Shown in pieces: positions 18,449-27,469 of a stretch of 64,000 nucleotides of DNA. The stretch is from NCBI RefSeq assembly GCF_001719125.1, contig NZ_CP017006.1, positions 1,798,001-1,862,000 on the forward strand. The letters run 5' to 3'. The stretch's first letter is position 1; the number at the start of each line of letters is the position of its first letter. The notes under the pieces were generated by a model, which made no database searches, was not told the origin of the DNA, and was given only the letters and a program-made list of their open reading frames with translations. This stretch comes from Sulfolobus sp. A20 (GTDB lineage: Archaea > Thermoproteota > Thermoprotei_A > Sulfolobales > Sulfolobaceae). The position numbers and the translations under genes are program-made.

Positions 18449-18887
18449 GTATTGATTCTTTGAGGCACTCTTCAATTATCTTGGCATCATACTCTGGAAC
18501 AGGTCTCTTTAAGTTAGCAGGGGCATTCCTCAGATATTTAGCTAACTGACCCTTATCCTCAATGAAACGTATTTTATCCAATATTTTTTTCATATCGCAT
18601 TCACCAGTTACTACTGGTTCCACTTTTACTCTGAATATATAAATACCTCTATTTCTTACCGTCTCCTCAGGATAAACGGGAGTATGGTCTTCATACCAGC
18701 CAGACAGTACTTTAACTATTCCCACTATCTTTCCGCCATAACGTTTAGCATAATACTTACTAACGTAAATTATTATATAATCACCTTCTTTAATATAATC
18801 TTGTAGATTCTCTTTATAACCATATATCCCCTTGTCCCTTATAACTTCCCACATATCTTCTTGAATTGGCACTAACCAGTAGGTCAC
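18438..18887 (-). CDS. EVE domain protein
   Basis: A 149-residue single-domain EVE protein (PUA-like fold). 'TYWLVPIQEDMWEVIRDKGIYG' at the start, 'YIKEGDYIIIYVSKYYA' near residue 31 and 'KIVGIVKVLSGWYEDHTPVYP' are typical, and 'YLRNAPANLKRPVP' near 120 closes the fold. EVE domains bind modified bases or RNA and occur in defence and RNA-modification systems as well as alone. Here it stands alone, convergent with a hypothetical gene. Function in this organism is unknown. Confidence 0.8.
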   Translation of the reverse strand: MTYWLVPIQEDMWEVIRDKGIYGYKENLQDYIKEGDYIIIYVSKYYAKRYGGKIVGIVKVLSGWYEDHTPVYPEETVRNRGIYIFRVKVEPVVTGECDMKKILDKIRFIEDKGQLAKYLRNAPANLKRPVPEYDAKIIEECLKESILNI

Positions 18888-19140
18888 AGAAAGCTATTAT
18901 ATTTTGAGAATATAAGATTTACCTAAATTTCAACCGTTACGAAATAGCCTTGATAATACGAAAAATAATATTTAACCTTTTGTTTTACTAGATAATTGTC
19001 ATATTCCTTACTTCCTTTTTCTTCAATTTCTAGAAAAATTATAGTAATATTTTGTCCTTTATATTTAATCTCTCATAACAATAAAATTTATTTGATTAAT
19101 ATATGGTATTATCTCATAATAAGTGACAGAGAATATTAAA

Positions 19141-19180
19141 TTGACGTTACAGAAGTATACCTTATTTATACTTGACGTTA
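19141..19180. repeat. Direct repeats flanking a palindrome
   Basis: TTGACGTTA occurs at 19141-19149 and again at 19172-19180, on either side of the inverted repeat AAGTATA-7 nt-TATACTT (19153-19173). It could be a regulator site or a hairpin; no gene starts within 150 bp. Confidence 0.5.
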
Positions 19181-19246
19181 TTATAGGCTACAATACAAAT
19201 CCACTCGTAAACCAATGAAATAACTTTAGACATGACAGAGAAACGG

Positions 19247-19283
19247 CTAGCCTTATCTTTTAGGGTGGGAAAGAAGTTCAGAC
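19247..19283 (-). repeat. Degenerate IS200/IS605-type end
   Basis: TAGCCTTATCTTTTAGGGTG followed by GGAAAGAAGTTCAG aligns with the reverse complement of 15221-15253 (…TTTAGGGTGGGGAGGAGGTC). Several substitutions. Confidence 0.4.
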
Positions 19284-19352
19284 TAATTTAAGTAAAACTG
19301 AAAAAGCTTGGGCGTTTAAGATTTTTAATCATTTATGAGTATCTTTATAATA

Positions 19353-19454
19353 ATGAACAAACTTTTAATTTTACCCTTTTTAGCGTTGGGACTTTCATTA
19401 TTGGCTTTAGCTCTTAGTATTATCGCTCTATTTATCAGTATGAAAAATCATTAA
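19353..19454 (+). CDS. Micropeptide, one transmembrane helix (33 aa)
   Basis: ATG at 19353 opens a 33-residue ORF (MNKLLILPFLALG..., ending ...FISMKNH) that is one hydrophobic helix with a Lys near each end. It is followed 26 bp later by the 19481 gene. A weak TATA-like TTAATCATTT lies near -26. A single-pass peptide of this length can arise by chance in AT-rich DNA, so this is a candidate only. Confidence 0.35.
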   Translation: MNKLLILPFLALGLSLLALALSIIALFISMKNH

Positions 19455-19480
19455 TATTTTAAGGATGATAGGTAGTTTTA

Positions 19481-19807
19481 ATGATAGGATGTAAGGATAC
19501 TGAATGTATAATAAATTTAATAAATGTAGTATTGGAAAAATATGGCATAAAAAGTTTCGTAAAGCAAATTAACTTGAAAGTCGTTGACGGATTATCAAAA
19601 TACGAAGATGGAAATGTAACAATCAATATACTTAAATATGATGAAATCTACCATGATGCAGGCGGAGAAAGTGAACTTATTTCATCATTTATATTTTTAG
19701 TTAGCTTATATTCGATTGTAGGAGTAAAAAAGAGCGAAGAGATCATACTTAATGAATTCGGAGCAAATTCATTAATTTATAAACTACATAATATCTTATT
19801 AGCTTAA
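19481..19807 (+). CDS. Hypothetical protein
   Basis: A 108-residue soluble acidic protein I do not recognise. It starts with two Cys ('[18 protein letters not shown]') and has a middle '[24 protein letters not shown]' (in part) that could be a beta hairpin and loop; the end is a hydrophobic helix. It overlaps the 3' end of tpiA by 9 bp (convergent). The ATG at 19481 has only a weak upstream signal, and co-transcription with the 33-residue ORF before it is possible. Confidence 0.5.
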   Translation: MIGCKDTECIINLINVVLEKYGIKSFVKQINLKVVDGLSKYEDGNVTINILKYDEIYHDAGGESELISSFIFLVSLYSIVGVKKSEEIILNEFGANSLIYKLHNILLA

Positions 19808-20485
19808 ATCCATCGCTTTTAGTGCACTAATAATTAAATCCTCAACTACCTTATCTGGTTCCTTGGCTTTCATTACTGCACTAGCTACTCCAATCCCTTG
19901 AGCTCCTAGTTTTATTGCCCTAAAAACATCTTCACCGTTCGTAATTCCAGCACCAGCTATCAGATATACATCTTTGTTTTTACTTATTTCTTCTACAGCT
20001 CTAGTTATTACTTCTGGTTTAGCCCTCGATACTGAGATACCGGTTCCAATAAGTTCTGGAGGTTCAATAAGTATAGCATTTGGTTTAAGAAGACTGAATG
20101 GGTATACCAGTTCATATCTATCTACGCATAAAACACTTTCTAAACCGAGATTCTTTAGTCTTTTTAAAACATCATCTATTTCATCAGCTCTCATCCTCTT
20201 CTCACTGTGATTTAATAATGTACCTTTTGCCCCTGCATCTTTGATCAATTCTGGTGGTATAGTACCAGTGAAAGCACCTAAACTATTTGAATCAACATGC
20301 TGAGCGTAAATTGGTAAGTCAATTTCTTGAGACATCCTATATATCATTGTAGATGGCACGGAAAGTATAACCTCTACGGAGTGATCTTTACTTATTTTCT
20401 CTATTTTCTTTCCTAATTCAATAGCTTTATTTCCATAAGAGTTATCATATACCTTGTAGTTAATTAATATAATAGGTAGTTTCAC
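19799..20485 (-). CDS. tpiA: Triosephosphate isomerase
   Basis: A 228-residue archaeal-type TIM, shorter than bacterial enzymes as expected. It interconverts glyceraldehyde 3-phosphate and dihydroxyacetone phosphate. '[10 protein letters not shown]' holds the N-terminal Asn-x-Lys; '[11 protein letters not shown]' (near residue 88) holds the catalytic His-Ser; '[11 protein letters not shown]' has the catalytic Glu followed by loop 6; '[13 protein letters not shown]' and 'GIGVASAVM' bind phosphate. Reading can be extended upstream to an ATG at 20557, but the N-terminal strand begins at the GTG at 20485, which has a TATA-like stretch 25 bp upstream, so I start there. Only 29 bp separate this start from the divergent DUF429 gene. 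Confidence 0.92.
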   Translation of the reverse strand: MKLPIILINYKVYDNSYGNKAIELGKKIEKISKDHSVEVILSVPSTMIYRMSQEIDLPIYAQHVDSNSLGAFTGTIPPELIKDAGAKGTLLNHSEKRMRADEIDDVLKRLKNLGLESVLCVDRYELVYPFSLLKPNAILIEPPELIGTGISVSRAKPEVITRAVEEISKNKDVYLIAGAGITNGEDVFRAIKLGAQGIGVASAVMKAKEPDKVVEDLIISALKAMDLS

Positions 20486-20517
20486 ATACTTAAGAAAAAG
20501 AGGTAAAATAAAAAGTG
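20483..20517. promoter_or_regulatory. Interlocked divergent promoters of tpiA and the DUF429 gene
   Basis: The two GTG starts (20485 minus, 20515 plus) are 29 bp apart. A TATA-like CATACTTAAG (20484-20493) for the plus gene overlaps the tpiA start codon, and CTTTTTATTT (20514-20505 on the minus strand) for tpiA abuts the plus start. Both genes therefore seem leaderless with overlapping promoters. Confidence 0.5.
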
Positions 20518-21027
20518 TATTGTGGAATAGACCTAGCTGTGAAGAGGAAAACAGCAATAGGCGTACTGCGTGGAAAGGAAATAAAGATTATCGAGGCTAC
20601 TACTGATGGGGAAATTCTGGAAATATGTAGACAATCAAAGATAGTTGCAATTGACTCTCCATTATCTCACTCTAAAGGGTTCAGAAAAGTAGATAAGGAG
20701 ATGATTAAGAGAGGATTCAAGGTATTACCACCTTCTTTCATGGTTAGTCTAGTAGATAGAGCAATAAGGTTATCTAAAGAACTTAAAGTAATAGAAACTC
20801 ATCCTACTTCCTCATTAAAAAATATTGGCTTAAATTGGAAAGATCTTCATAGTATAAAAGATTATGTGGATGCTGCGATATGCGCGATAACGGCAATGGA
20901 GTATGATAATTCTGATGTAGAGGAAATTAGTGCAGATGACGGAACAATTTATCTACTTCCAAAAAAGTTTCGTTATAGTTTGAAGAAAAAAGATTTTGAT
21001 ACCTTTGTTTTATGTGAAAGGACCTAA
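20515..21027 (+). CDS. DUF429 protein, predicted RNase H-like nuclease fold
   Basis: A 170-residue protein that starts with GTG. '[17 protein letters not shown]' is the first strand-hairpin of an RNase H-like fold with its acidic residue, 'IVAIDSPLS' (near residue 43) gives the second Asp, and '[11 protein letters not shown]' plus '[14 protein letters not shown]' (near 119) supply the remaining acidic positions typical of DUF429. Function unknown; nuclease activity is predicted for the family. The first strand starts at residue 2, so the GTG start is firm. It overlaps the next, convergent gene by 18 bp. Confidence 0.75.
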   Translation: MYCGIDLAVKRKTAIGVLRGKEIKIIEATTDGEILEICRQSKIVAIDSPLSHSKGFRKVDKEMIKRGFKVLPPSFMVSLVDRAIRLSKELKVIETHPTSSLKNIGLNWKDLHSIKDYVDAAICAITAMEYDNSDVEEISADDGTIYLLPKKFRYSLKKKDFDTFVLCERT

Positions 21028-21378
21028 GTGAGGTAATGCTATGCCTAATGCCCCCAAAATAAGTAGGATTATTGCAGCTACTATTATTGCTAATATTGCA
21101 ATACCTAAAGCTTGCAACCATCCAGTATCAAAAATCACCTTATACGATCCCAGAAACGCTATAAAGCCAATGATTACGCCAATTATTGGTGATATAAAGG
21201 AGAATATAAAAGAAAATATGTCAAACACTATTGCTCCTATTAAGGTTGCCAACATTGCTCTTCCAAAGGTAGTAGTCCTAGGTGTTATTATCTTTCCAGC
21301 TATCCATGTAGGTATTGAGACAATTATCCAGACAATTATGAAAGCTATTATGAAAGCTAACGCTCCAGCTAAAGCCAT
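21010..21378 (-). CDS. Four-helix membrane protein
   Basis: A 122-residue membrane protein with hydrophobic helices near 3-28, 44-66, 67-85 and 90-112, rich in Ile, Ala and Gly. The short loop 'GKIITPRTTTFGRA' carries its only basic cluster. I do not recognise a family. It lies 33 bp downstream of the citrate synthase stop on the same strand, so it may be read through from that operon, and overlaps the DUF429 stop by 18 bp. The open frame on the opposite strand (21041-21460) is its mirror. Confidence 0.6.
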   Translation of the reverse strand: MALAGALAFIIAFIIVWIIVSIPTWIAGKIITPRTTTFGRAMLATLIGAIVFDIFSFIFSFISPIIGVIIGFIAFLGSYKVIFDTGWLQALGIAILAIIVAAIILLILGALGIALPHLGPFT

Positions 21379-21411
21379 AGCAATAATGTTCTGTAAACAA
21401 AAAATAAAAGT

Positions 21412-22545
21412 TTATCTTTTACTTATAGGAACATATTGTAATGATTCGGGTCCTATGTAGAGAGCTCTAGGTCTTATTAGTCTATGCTGTTCTTCTACGT
21501 ATTCAATTATATGAGCTAGCCAACCTAATGTCCTCGATAAGGCAAAGAGAGCCGTGAACATATATACTGGGAATCCAAGTGCGTAGAAGACTATACCAGA
21601 GTAGAAATCAGTGTTAGGATATATTCCCTTACTGCTAAAGTTCTTAATGCCTAGCTCTTCAAGTTTCTGAGCTATTTCAAAGTACTTTTTAGCTTCACTA
21701 TTATGGGCAATTAATGTAGTAGCAAGTTCTTTAAATATCTTTGCTCTTGGATCATACGTCTTATAAACTCTATGCCCAAACCCCATTAGCCTATTCTTCT
21801 GTTTAATTATCTTCTCATTAAACCAGTTATCTACGTTATTGGGATCTTTTATTTCTAGGAATTGTTTAAACGCCTCCTCAGCTGCTCCTCCATGTAATGG
21901 ACCTTTTAACGCTGCTAATGCTGCCGTTAAAGAAGAATACATATCTGATAATGTTGAACAAGCAACTAGTGCAGCTGTAGTAGAGGCAGGTACTTCATGA
22001 TCAGTATACAATATTAATGCCTTATCCATAGCGTTAATTTCTTCGGGTGTAGGATCTTTAGAAAAGCTAGCAGCTAAGAAACTCTTAGCGTAACTGTCTG
22101 ATGGTTCGGGTATCTTAGGTTTATTCCCTTCCTTTCTTCTAAATACGTTAACCACGATTGTCGACATCTTCGCCATTATGCTTACAGCTTTCTCTTTATC
22201 ATTCTCTTTCCACTTAAAGTTCTTATCAAGAGAAGCTAATCCAGCTGTGGCTAACTCTAATAAGCCTATAGCGTCAGCGTCCCTCGGCATAAGATATATT
22301 GCATCAATAACCTCTTGAGGAACTTCATACTCCTCGTTTATTTTTTGTTTTAATTTTTCTAATTCATTCGAAGTCGGTAACTTTCCATATAACATTAAAT
22401 AGATAGTTTCTTCATAGCTTCCATATTTAACTAAATCATTAATATCATAACCTCTATATCTCAATATTCCCTTCTCACCATCTATAAAAGTAAGGCTAGT
22501 TGTCTTGATTATAACATTTTCTAAACCTTTACTAACTATACTCAT
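21412..22545 (-). CDS. gltA: Citrate synthase / 2-methylcitrate synthase
   Basis: A 377-residue type I-like archaeal citrate synthase, very close to the well-studied Sulfolobus enzyme. Catalytic residues are visible in 'PLHGGAAEEAF' (His), 'MGFGHRVYKTYDPRA' (His and Arg) and 'YPNTDFYSGIVFYALG' (Asp). It condenses acetyl-CoA or propionyl-CoA with oxaloacetate. Placement as last gene of prpD-prpB-CBS-gltA favours a methylcitrate role in addition to the TCA cycle; the Sulfolobus enzyme is known to accept propionyl-CoA. An in-frame ATG at 22566 exists, but the ATG at 22545 overlaps the CBS stop by one base and has GGGGGT upstream, and gives the family N-terminus 'MSIVSKGLENV'. Confidence 0.93.
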   Translation of the reverse strand: MSIVSKGLENVIIKTTSLTFIDGEKGILRYRGYDINDLVKYGSYEETIYLMLYGKLPTSNELEKLKQKINEEYEVPQEVIDAIYLMPRDADAIGLLELATAGLASLDKNFKWKENDKEKAVSIMAKMSTIVVNVFRRKEGNKPKIPEPSDSYAKSFLAASFSKDPTPEEINAMDKALILYTDHEVPASTTAALVACSTLSDMYSSLTAALAALKGPLHGGAAEEAFKQFLEIKDPNNVDNWFNEKIIKQKNRLMGFGHRVYKTYDPRAKIFKELATTLIAHNSEAKKYFEIAQKLEELGIKNFSSKGIYPNTDFYSGIVFYALGFPVYMFTALFALSRTLGWLAHIIEYVEEQHRLIRPRALYIGPESLQYVPISKR

Positions 22546-22973
22546 TAATCTGTACCCCCTTCCCATGTTGATTCAGATTTAATCAAAAAATTTAACACAT
22601 GTTCTTCATTTATGATATCTCTGATTGAAATAACTCCTACTAATTCTCCTTCTGACCCTATAACTATTACATGTCTAATATTATTCTTGATCATCTTCTC
22701 AGCTACCTCCCCTATTGGAGAATTTCTCTTTACTGTAATCAAATTCCCATAAGTTCCAAGTTTTTCTACAGGGTCATTAAGGTCCTTCCTATTAGCTATA
22801 GCACGCATGAGATCTCTTTCAGTAAAGATACCTACAGGACGATTTCTGTCATCCACTATAACGACTGAGCCTATGTTATTCGAATACATAACTTTAACTG
22901 CATCAATGGTTCTAGTTCCTAACTTAACTACAATAGGTGGTTTCTTTATTAAACTTTCAGAAGTTATCATCAT
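22545..22973 (-). CDS. Two-CBS-domain protein in the methylcitrate operon
   Basis: A 142-residue protein made of a CBS pair and nothing else. Repeats are 'RTIDAVKVMYSNNIGSVVIV' / 'RPVGIFTERDLMRAI' and 'SPIGEVAEKMIKNNIRHVIVI' / 'ELVGVISIRDIINE'. CBS pairs bind adenosine nucleotides, SAM or CoA-like ligands and tune partner proteins. It sits between prpB (24 bp upstream) and the citrate synthase (1-bp overlap), so it is co-translated with the latter. A role as an energy or CoA sensor for the methylcitrate enzymes is inference. Confidence 0.85.
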   Translation of the reverse strand: MMITSESLIKKPPIVVKLGTRTIDAVKVMYSNNIGSVVIVDDRNRPVGIFTERDLMRAIANRKDLNDPVEKLGTYGNLITVKRNSPIGEVAEKMIKNNIRHVIVIGSEGELVGVISIRDIINEEHVLNFLIKSESTWEGGTD

Positions 22974-22997
22974 AATTTAAACTTAGAACATAAAATT

Positions 22998-23855
22998 TTA
23001 AAGCTTTCTAAGAATTTTTATACTCCCAAGTTCTTTATCCATTCTCTCATAGAAGAAATAATCAATGATATCATATTGCTCTTGCCTAGTTATCATTTTA
23101 TCTAATAAATTAATTTGTGAACCTTCATTTAGTAAGACTTCTAAAGCCTCTTTCATTGCCTTAGCTGCTACTCTGAATAACGTAACCGGAAATATTACGT
23201 ATTTATATCCCATCTCTTTGAATTCTTGAGCTTTAATATAAGGTGTTTTACCGAATTCTGTCATATTAGCTAGTAGAGGAGCCTTAACTTCCTTAGCGAA
23301 CTTGGCAAACTCATCCTTACTAGTAAGAGCCTCAGGGAAAATCACATCGGCACCTGCTTCAAGATAAATTTTAGCCCTTTCAATAGCATCATCTAGATTA
23401 ATTACTCCCCTTGAATCAACTCTAGCAATTATAAGAGTATCTTTTCTTGCCTTTAATGCAGCCTTTATTTTTTGAACCATTTCTAAGGGCTCTACTACCT
23501 CTTTGCCCTCTAAATGTCCACACTTCTTAGGCATTCTCTGATCCTCTATCTGTATCGCGTCAGCACCAGCTTTTTCTAATACTTTAACGGTCCTATAAAC
23601 GTTTATGGCTTCACCGAAGCCTGTGTCAGCGTCTACAATAATTGGAATATCAACAACTTCCTTTATCCTTCTAACCATCTCAGCTACTTCATCTAAAGTG
23701 ATTAATCCTATATCTGGTAAGCCGTAAGATGACGTTAAAGCTCCTCCAGATAAGTAAACCGCTTTAAAACCTACTTTCTTAGCTAGAATAGCAGTAAAAG
23801 GATTAAACACGCCTGGAACTATAAGAAATTCAGATTCCCTTAATACTTGTGACAA
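22998..23855 (-). CDS. prpB: 2-Methylisocitrate lyase
   Basis: A 285-residue member of the isocitrate lyase/PEP mutase superfamily. It has 'VYLSGGALTSSYGLPDIG' (near residue 34), the metal-binding 'VDADTGFGE' and the catalytic loop 'PKKCGHLEGKE' (KKCGH near 109-116), which distinguishes methylisocitrate lyases. It splits methylisocitrate to pyruvate and succinate in propionate use. The gene overlaps the end of prpD by 26 bp and is followed after 24 bp by the CBS gene, placing it firmly in the operon. Confidence 0.92.
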   Translation of the reverse strand: MSQVLRESEFLIVPGVFNPFTAILAKKVGFKAVYLSGGALTSSYGLPDIGLITLDEVAEMVRRIKEVVDIPIIVDADTGFGEAINVYRTVKVLEKAGADAIQIEDQRMPKKCGHLEGKEVVEPLEMVQKIKAALKARKDTLIIARVDSRGVINLDDAIERAKIYLEAGADVIFPEALTSKDEFAKFAKEVKAPLLANMTEFGKTPYIKAQEFKEMGYKYVIFPVTLFRVAAKAMKEALEVLLNEGSQINLLDKMITRQEQYDIIDYFFYERMDKELGSIKILRKL

Positions 23856-25140
23856 CTTGTTTCACCTTTAACTCTTCAATCCTCCACAAAATATTTAACT
23901 CTTCCTTTCTTCCATTTAGTTTTAGATACTTCTCCTCTAGCTCATTGTCTGTCATAGGATTATTATAATAACCCCTCGGATTCCTTATCTCAACCTCTTC
24001 CTTTCCCCCATCGTTCGTATATACTATGACCTTAACTGGCAATTCTCTTGGGTAAACTTTAGTGTAATCTTCCTTTTCATAAACTACTATTTTTTTCATT
24101 AAATCTCTTACTTTATTATCAAATATGGAATCTTTAGTATATGCCTCAAGCCAGAAATCTTTCTTTAGTATTGTATATGCTAAGATATATGGCAAGCTGT
24201 GATCAGCGGTCTCCTTATTAGTGGGATTCCACTTCTCTTCATCCGCTATGATTGTCTTAGCAGCTTCATAAGTTTCAACTTCTATTTTAGTAATCTTATC
24301 AGTTTTAGTCGATATCTTTTTACCAGCTTCTACTACTGCTTCAGCGTGATATTCAACTGGATATTTCTTAAGGCTAGTGCTAAGAATACCTCCTTTAGAT
24401 AATTTATCAAATGCTGATGTGTCAAAGTCCTTGGCTATAATATTTATTAGACCCATTCTTCCAGAAAAAGGTTTAGCAGGTCCTGTTAATCCATGTTTAG
24501 CCAAGATTACGGCAAACGTAGCCTTCCTAGAAGCATCAGCTGCGGCACCGGCTTTCCACATTGACAATTCCCCAGACCTAGTCTCTCTTAATGCGATGTT
24601 GGGTACTAAGGTCAAAGAGATTGCGTTAACTGTCTGTTCTTTATTTAGGTCAAGTAACTTAGCTAAACCTGCAGCAGCTCCTATTTGCAAAAAAGTAACG
24701 TGATCGAAGCCTTTCTTCCTTAACGAAGTGGCGTCACATAGTTTTACCCCTACCTCGTACCCTGCTGCAATCGCCTCTATTAATTTCTTCCCATCTAGGT
24801 CGAATGTTGATGCAACAGCCAGAAAGGCCCCTATCATATCACTTGGATGTAATGGTTCTTTAGATAAGTAGGTATCATTGAAGTCGAGGTACCTTATTAA
24901 AAACGTATTATAAAATGAGGCAAAATCCACTGTACTATTACCTCCAAAGAGAAGTGGAGTATCTCCACGAAAATATTTGCTCACTTCCTTATTTACTAAA
25001 TGTGGTGGAGAATTAAGCGCACCTCTAGCTACAGCTATAGTATCTATAATTCTCCTTTTCGCTTCTTTAATAATTGGTTCATCTAGGTCTTCGTAGCTAA
25101 ACGAAGTTACAAAATCAGCTATTTTTTCTGCTATTTCCAT
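23830..25140 (-). CDS. prpD: 2-Methylcitrate dehydratase (MmgE/PrpD family)
   Basis: A 436-residue MmgE/PrpD enzyme. Conserved parts are 'KRRIIDTIAVARGA' (near 27), 'FLIRYLDFNDTY' with 'LHPSDMIGAFLAVA' (near 88-105), 'DASRKATFAVILAKHGLTGP' (in part) and 'ADHSLPYILAYTI'. It dehydrates methylcitrate to methylaconitate. The frame extends to an ATG at 25188, but the family N-terminus 'MEIAEKIADFV' begins at 25140, and a T-rich TATA-like element lies 25 bp before it, so I start there. First gene of the methylcitrate operon, divergent from malate dehydrogenase across 97 bp. Confidence 0.9.
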   Translation of the reverse strand: MEIAEKIADFVTSFSYEDLDEPIIKEAKRRIIDTIAVARGALNSPPHLVNKEVSKYFRGDTPLLFGGNSTVDFASFYNTFLIRYLDFNDTYLSKEPLHPSDMIGAFLAVASTFDLDGKKLIEAIAAGYEVGVKLCDATSLRKKGFDHVTFLQIGAAAGLAKLLDLNKEQTVNAISLTLVPNIALRETRSGELSMWKAGAAADASRKATFAVILAKHGLTGPAKPFSGRMGLINIIAKDFDTSAFDKLSKGGILSTSLKKYPVEYHAEAVVEAGKKISTKTDKITKIEVETYEAAKTIIADEEKWNPTNKETADHSLPYILAYTILKKDFWLEAYTKDSIFDNKVRDLMKKIVVYEKEDYTKVYPRELPVKVIVYTNDGGKEEVEIRNPRGYYNNPMTDNELEEKYLKLNGRKEELNILWRIEELKVKQVVTSIKGI

Positions 25141-25237
25141 AAAAAGTAGAATGAAATGAAAGTAAAAAAATTTAGGCTGATTCTTCACCTGAATAAGATT
25201 AATATACTTTAGAACGCATACTTATACTTGTGATAAA

Positions 25238-26164
25238 ATGTTAAAAATCGCTTTTATAGGAGTAGGAAAAATTGGACAGACAATAGCTTATTCCACTATT
25301 TTTGACGGACTGGCTAAAGAAGCCATATTATACGATATTATTCCGGAGTTGCCTGAAAAATTTGAACATGAATTAAGACATGCTCTAGCAACAAGAGGTC
25401 TCCCGACAGAAGTGATGGGAACTAACTCCTTGGATGATGTTAATAACGCCGATATAATAGTAATTACTGCCGGAAAGCCTAGGAAACCTGGTATGAGCAG
25501 AAGAGATTTATTCGTAGATAATGCTAAAATAATGATAGATTTAGGGCAAAAATTAACTCCCAAGAATCCTGGAGCTCTTTACATTATGGTAGCTAATCCA
25601 GTTGACATGATGGCATCAGTATTTATGAGATTCTCTAAGCAGTTTACCATTAGTACTGGAGACCAGGTAGAAACCATGAGAATGAGGTCGTTCATAGCAA
25701 AGAAGCTTAAGGTACCAGTGAATAGGATAACTGGATACGTTGGAGGAGAGCACGGAGAAGATGCGGTAGTACTATGGAGCACCGTAAAGGTTAATGGAAA
25801 GCCATTTGATGAAGTAGCAAAGGGTATTACTAAAGAAGAAGTTGAAAATTACGTTAAAACTATTCCGGGAGAAATAATAAGAGTTATGGGAGGAACTACT
25901 TGGGGACCAGCTACAATAATTAAAGATATCATAAGATCAGTAGTGCTGAATGAAGGGAGAGTCATGAGCATAGCTACTCCTAGAACTTATAAAGGAGAAA
26001 TAGTTCATATAAGTGTACCTATAGTTGTTGGCGCAACAATTGGACCTAGCATAGAGTCTACATTAGAGGAAGCTGATAGACAGAGGCTTGATAAAGCTAT
26101 TGAAGATTTCTACAAGGTTTACAAAGAGAATTTAGATCAGTTATTACAGACGATTAAGCAATAA
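25238..26164 (+). CDS. mdh: Malate dehydrogenase
   Basis: A 308-residue NAD(P)-dependent dehydrogenase of the LDH/MDH superfamily. The nucleotide-binding fold starts with '[16 protein letters not shown]'; '[14 protein letters not shown]' (near residue 79) holds the substrate-binding arginines that mark malate rather than lactate specificity; '[12 protein letters not shown]' holds the catalytic His. It oxidises malate to oxaloacetate, the acceptor used by the citrate synthase of the divergent operon. The possible ribosome site GTGAT just before the ATG and a weak TATA near 25203 leave the transcript start open. Agl3 follows 49 bp later with its own promoter. Confidence 0.92.
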   Translation: MLKIAFIGVGKIGQTIAYSTIFDGLAKEAILYDIIPELPEKFEHELRHALATRGLPTEVMGTNSLDDVNNADIIVITAGKPRKPGMSRRDLFVDNAKIMIDLGQKLTPKNPGALYIMVANPVDMMASVFMRFSKQFTISTGDQVETMRMRSFIAKKLKVPVNRITGYVGGEHGEDAVVLWSTVKVNGKPFDEVAKGITKEEVENYVKTIPGEIIRVMGGTTWGPATIIKDIIRSVVLNEGRVMSIATPRTYKGEIVHISVPIVVGATIGPSIESTLEEADRQRLDKAIEDFYKVYKENLDQLLQTIKQ

Positions 26165-26213
26165 AATTATTTGCTTACAACATAAGTTTTTTATTCACAC
26201 GCTCGTTATATTT

Positions 26214-27389
26214 ATGATGAAAGTACTGATTTTAGGAATAGATGGGTATTTAGGATGGCCTTTAGCACTAAGATTAGCTAAAAGAGGGCATGAAGTAATA
26301 GGGATCGATAACCTCTATACCAGAAATGCAGTAAAGGAGGTGGGATCTGATTCCGCATTTCCCTTACCGGATCCAGAGGAAAGGGTGTCCTTTGCTAAGA
26401 AGATACTTGACGTCGATATAACTTTTTATAAAGCTGATGTTAAAGATTTTTATAAGCTTCATGAGATAATCCAAAGGCATAAGCCTGATGCTATCGTACA
26501 TTTCGCAGAACAAAGGTCCGCACCATATTCGATGATAGATGTTGATCACGCTAACTACACTTTCATAAATAATCTCACTAGTACGATAAATTTAATATAT
26601 TCTATAATTAAAGTAGACCCTAACGTCCACATCCTTAAAATGGGCACGATGGGAGAATATGGTACACCAAATTATGATATATTAGAAAGACCCTTCGTGG
26701 AAGTGGAAATAAATGGAAAGAAGGATAAAATACCATTCCCTAAGTGGGCAAGTAGCTGGTATCATTGGTCTAAAGTATATGATTCCTACAACTTATTATG
26801 GGCTAATCAAGTTTGGGGAATTACGATAACTGATATAATGCAAGGACCAGTATATGGAACTAGAACCGAAGAAATTATAGATGATAAGTTGAGAACAAGA
26901 TTTGACTTTGACGAAGTATGGGGTACAGTGGTAAATAGGTATTGTGTGGAAGCAGTATTAGGCTTGCCTTTAACACCTTATGGTAAGGGAGGACAAACAA
27001 GAGGGTTCATATCACTAGAAGACAGTATGCAAGCATTAACATTATTACTAGAAAATCCACCCAAACAAGGAGAGTACAGAGTAGTGAATCAAATTCATGA
27101 AGTTTATAGTGTTATGCAAATCGCGCAAATGGTTAAGGAAGTAGGTGAGTCACTAGGGATGAAGATTAATATACAAAACGTTAAGAATCCAAGGATAGAG
27201 AAGGAAGAACATTACTATAATGTTGAAACTAATATTTTGCCATCATTAGGTTTTAGACCTAAGAAGAAGATGAAGGATGAGATAAAGTTTATAATTGAGG
27301 ATTTAATTCCGTTCAAGAGTAGGTTGGAAAATTTCAAACGTGTTGTAATGCCTAAGACTGATTGGAGGAAAGGTAGAGAGAATAAGTGA
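26214..27389 (+). CDS. agl3: UDP-sulfoquinovose synthase
   Basis: A 391-residue extended short-chain dehydrogenase with the Rossmann motif 'GIDGYLGWPLA' (residue 8 onward) and catalytic Y-x3-K in 'YHWSKVYDSYN' (near 183). 'HFAEQRSAPYSMID' (near 99) and 'MGTMGEYGTPN' are hallmark SQD1/Agl3 sequences. It makes UDP-sulfoquinovose from UDP-glucose and sulfite. In Sulfolobus this sugar is part of the N-glycan on S-layer and pilus proteins, several of which are encoded elsewhere in this window. Either ATG at 26214 or 26217 may be used. Confidence 0.93.
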   Translation: MMKVLILGIDGYLGWPLALRLAKRGHEVIGIDNLYTRNAVKEVGSDSAFPLPDPEERVSFAKKILDVDITFYKADVKDFYKLHEIIQRHKPDAIVHFAEQRSAPYSMIDVDHANYTFINNLTSTINLIYSIIKVDPNVHILKMGTMGEYGTPNYDILERPFVEVEINGKKDKIPFPKWASSWYHWSKVYDSYNLLWANQVWGITITDIMQGPVYGTRTEEIIDDKLRTRFDFDEVWGTVVNRYCVEAVLGLPLTPYGKGGQTRGFISLEDSMQALTLLLENPPKQGEYRVVNQIHEVYSVMQIAQMVKEVGESLGMKINIQNVKNPRIEKEEHYYNVETNILPSLGFRPKKKMKDEIKFIIEDLIPFKSRLENFKRVVMPKTDWRKGRENK

Positions 27390-27469
27390 TACTAATTTCA
27401 AATTGAGATTTTAACTATTAGGAATTTTTTGATAAATATATTTAAACTTGTAGTATCACTTATAGTTCG

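Larger units (their letters stand above)
18888..19352. other. 465-bp gap with a palindrome and an IS-end relic
   Basis: No gene. It contains the composite repeat at 19141-19180, a degraded IS200/IS605-like end at 19247-19283, and the likely promoter of the tiny membrane ORF at 19353. Confidence 0.4.

Noticed and set aside
21041-21460. 139-codon open frame on the plus strand
   Set aside because: It mirrors the membrane protein at 21010-21378 and the citrate synthase end; composition is that of an antisense frame, and no promoter or family fits.
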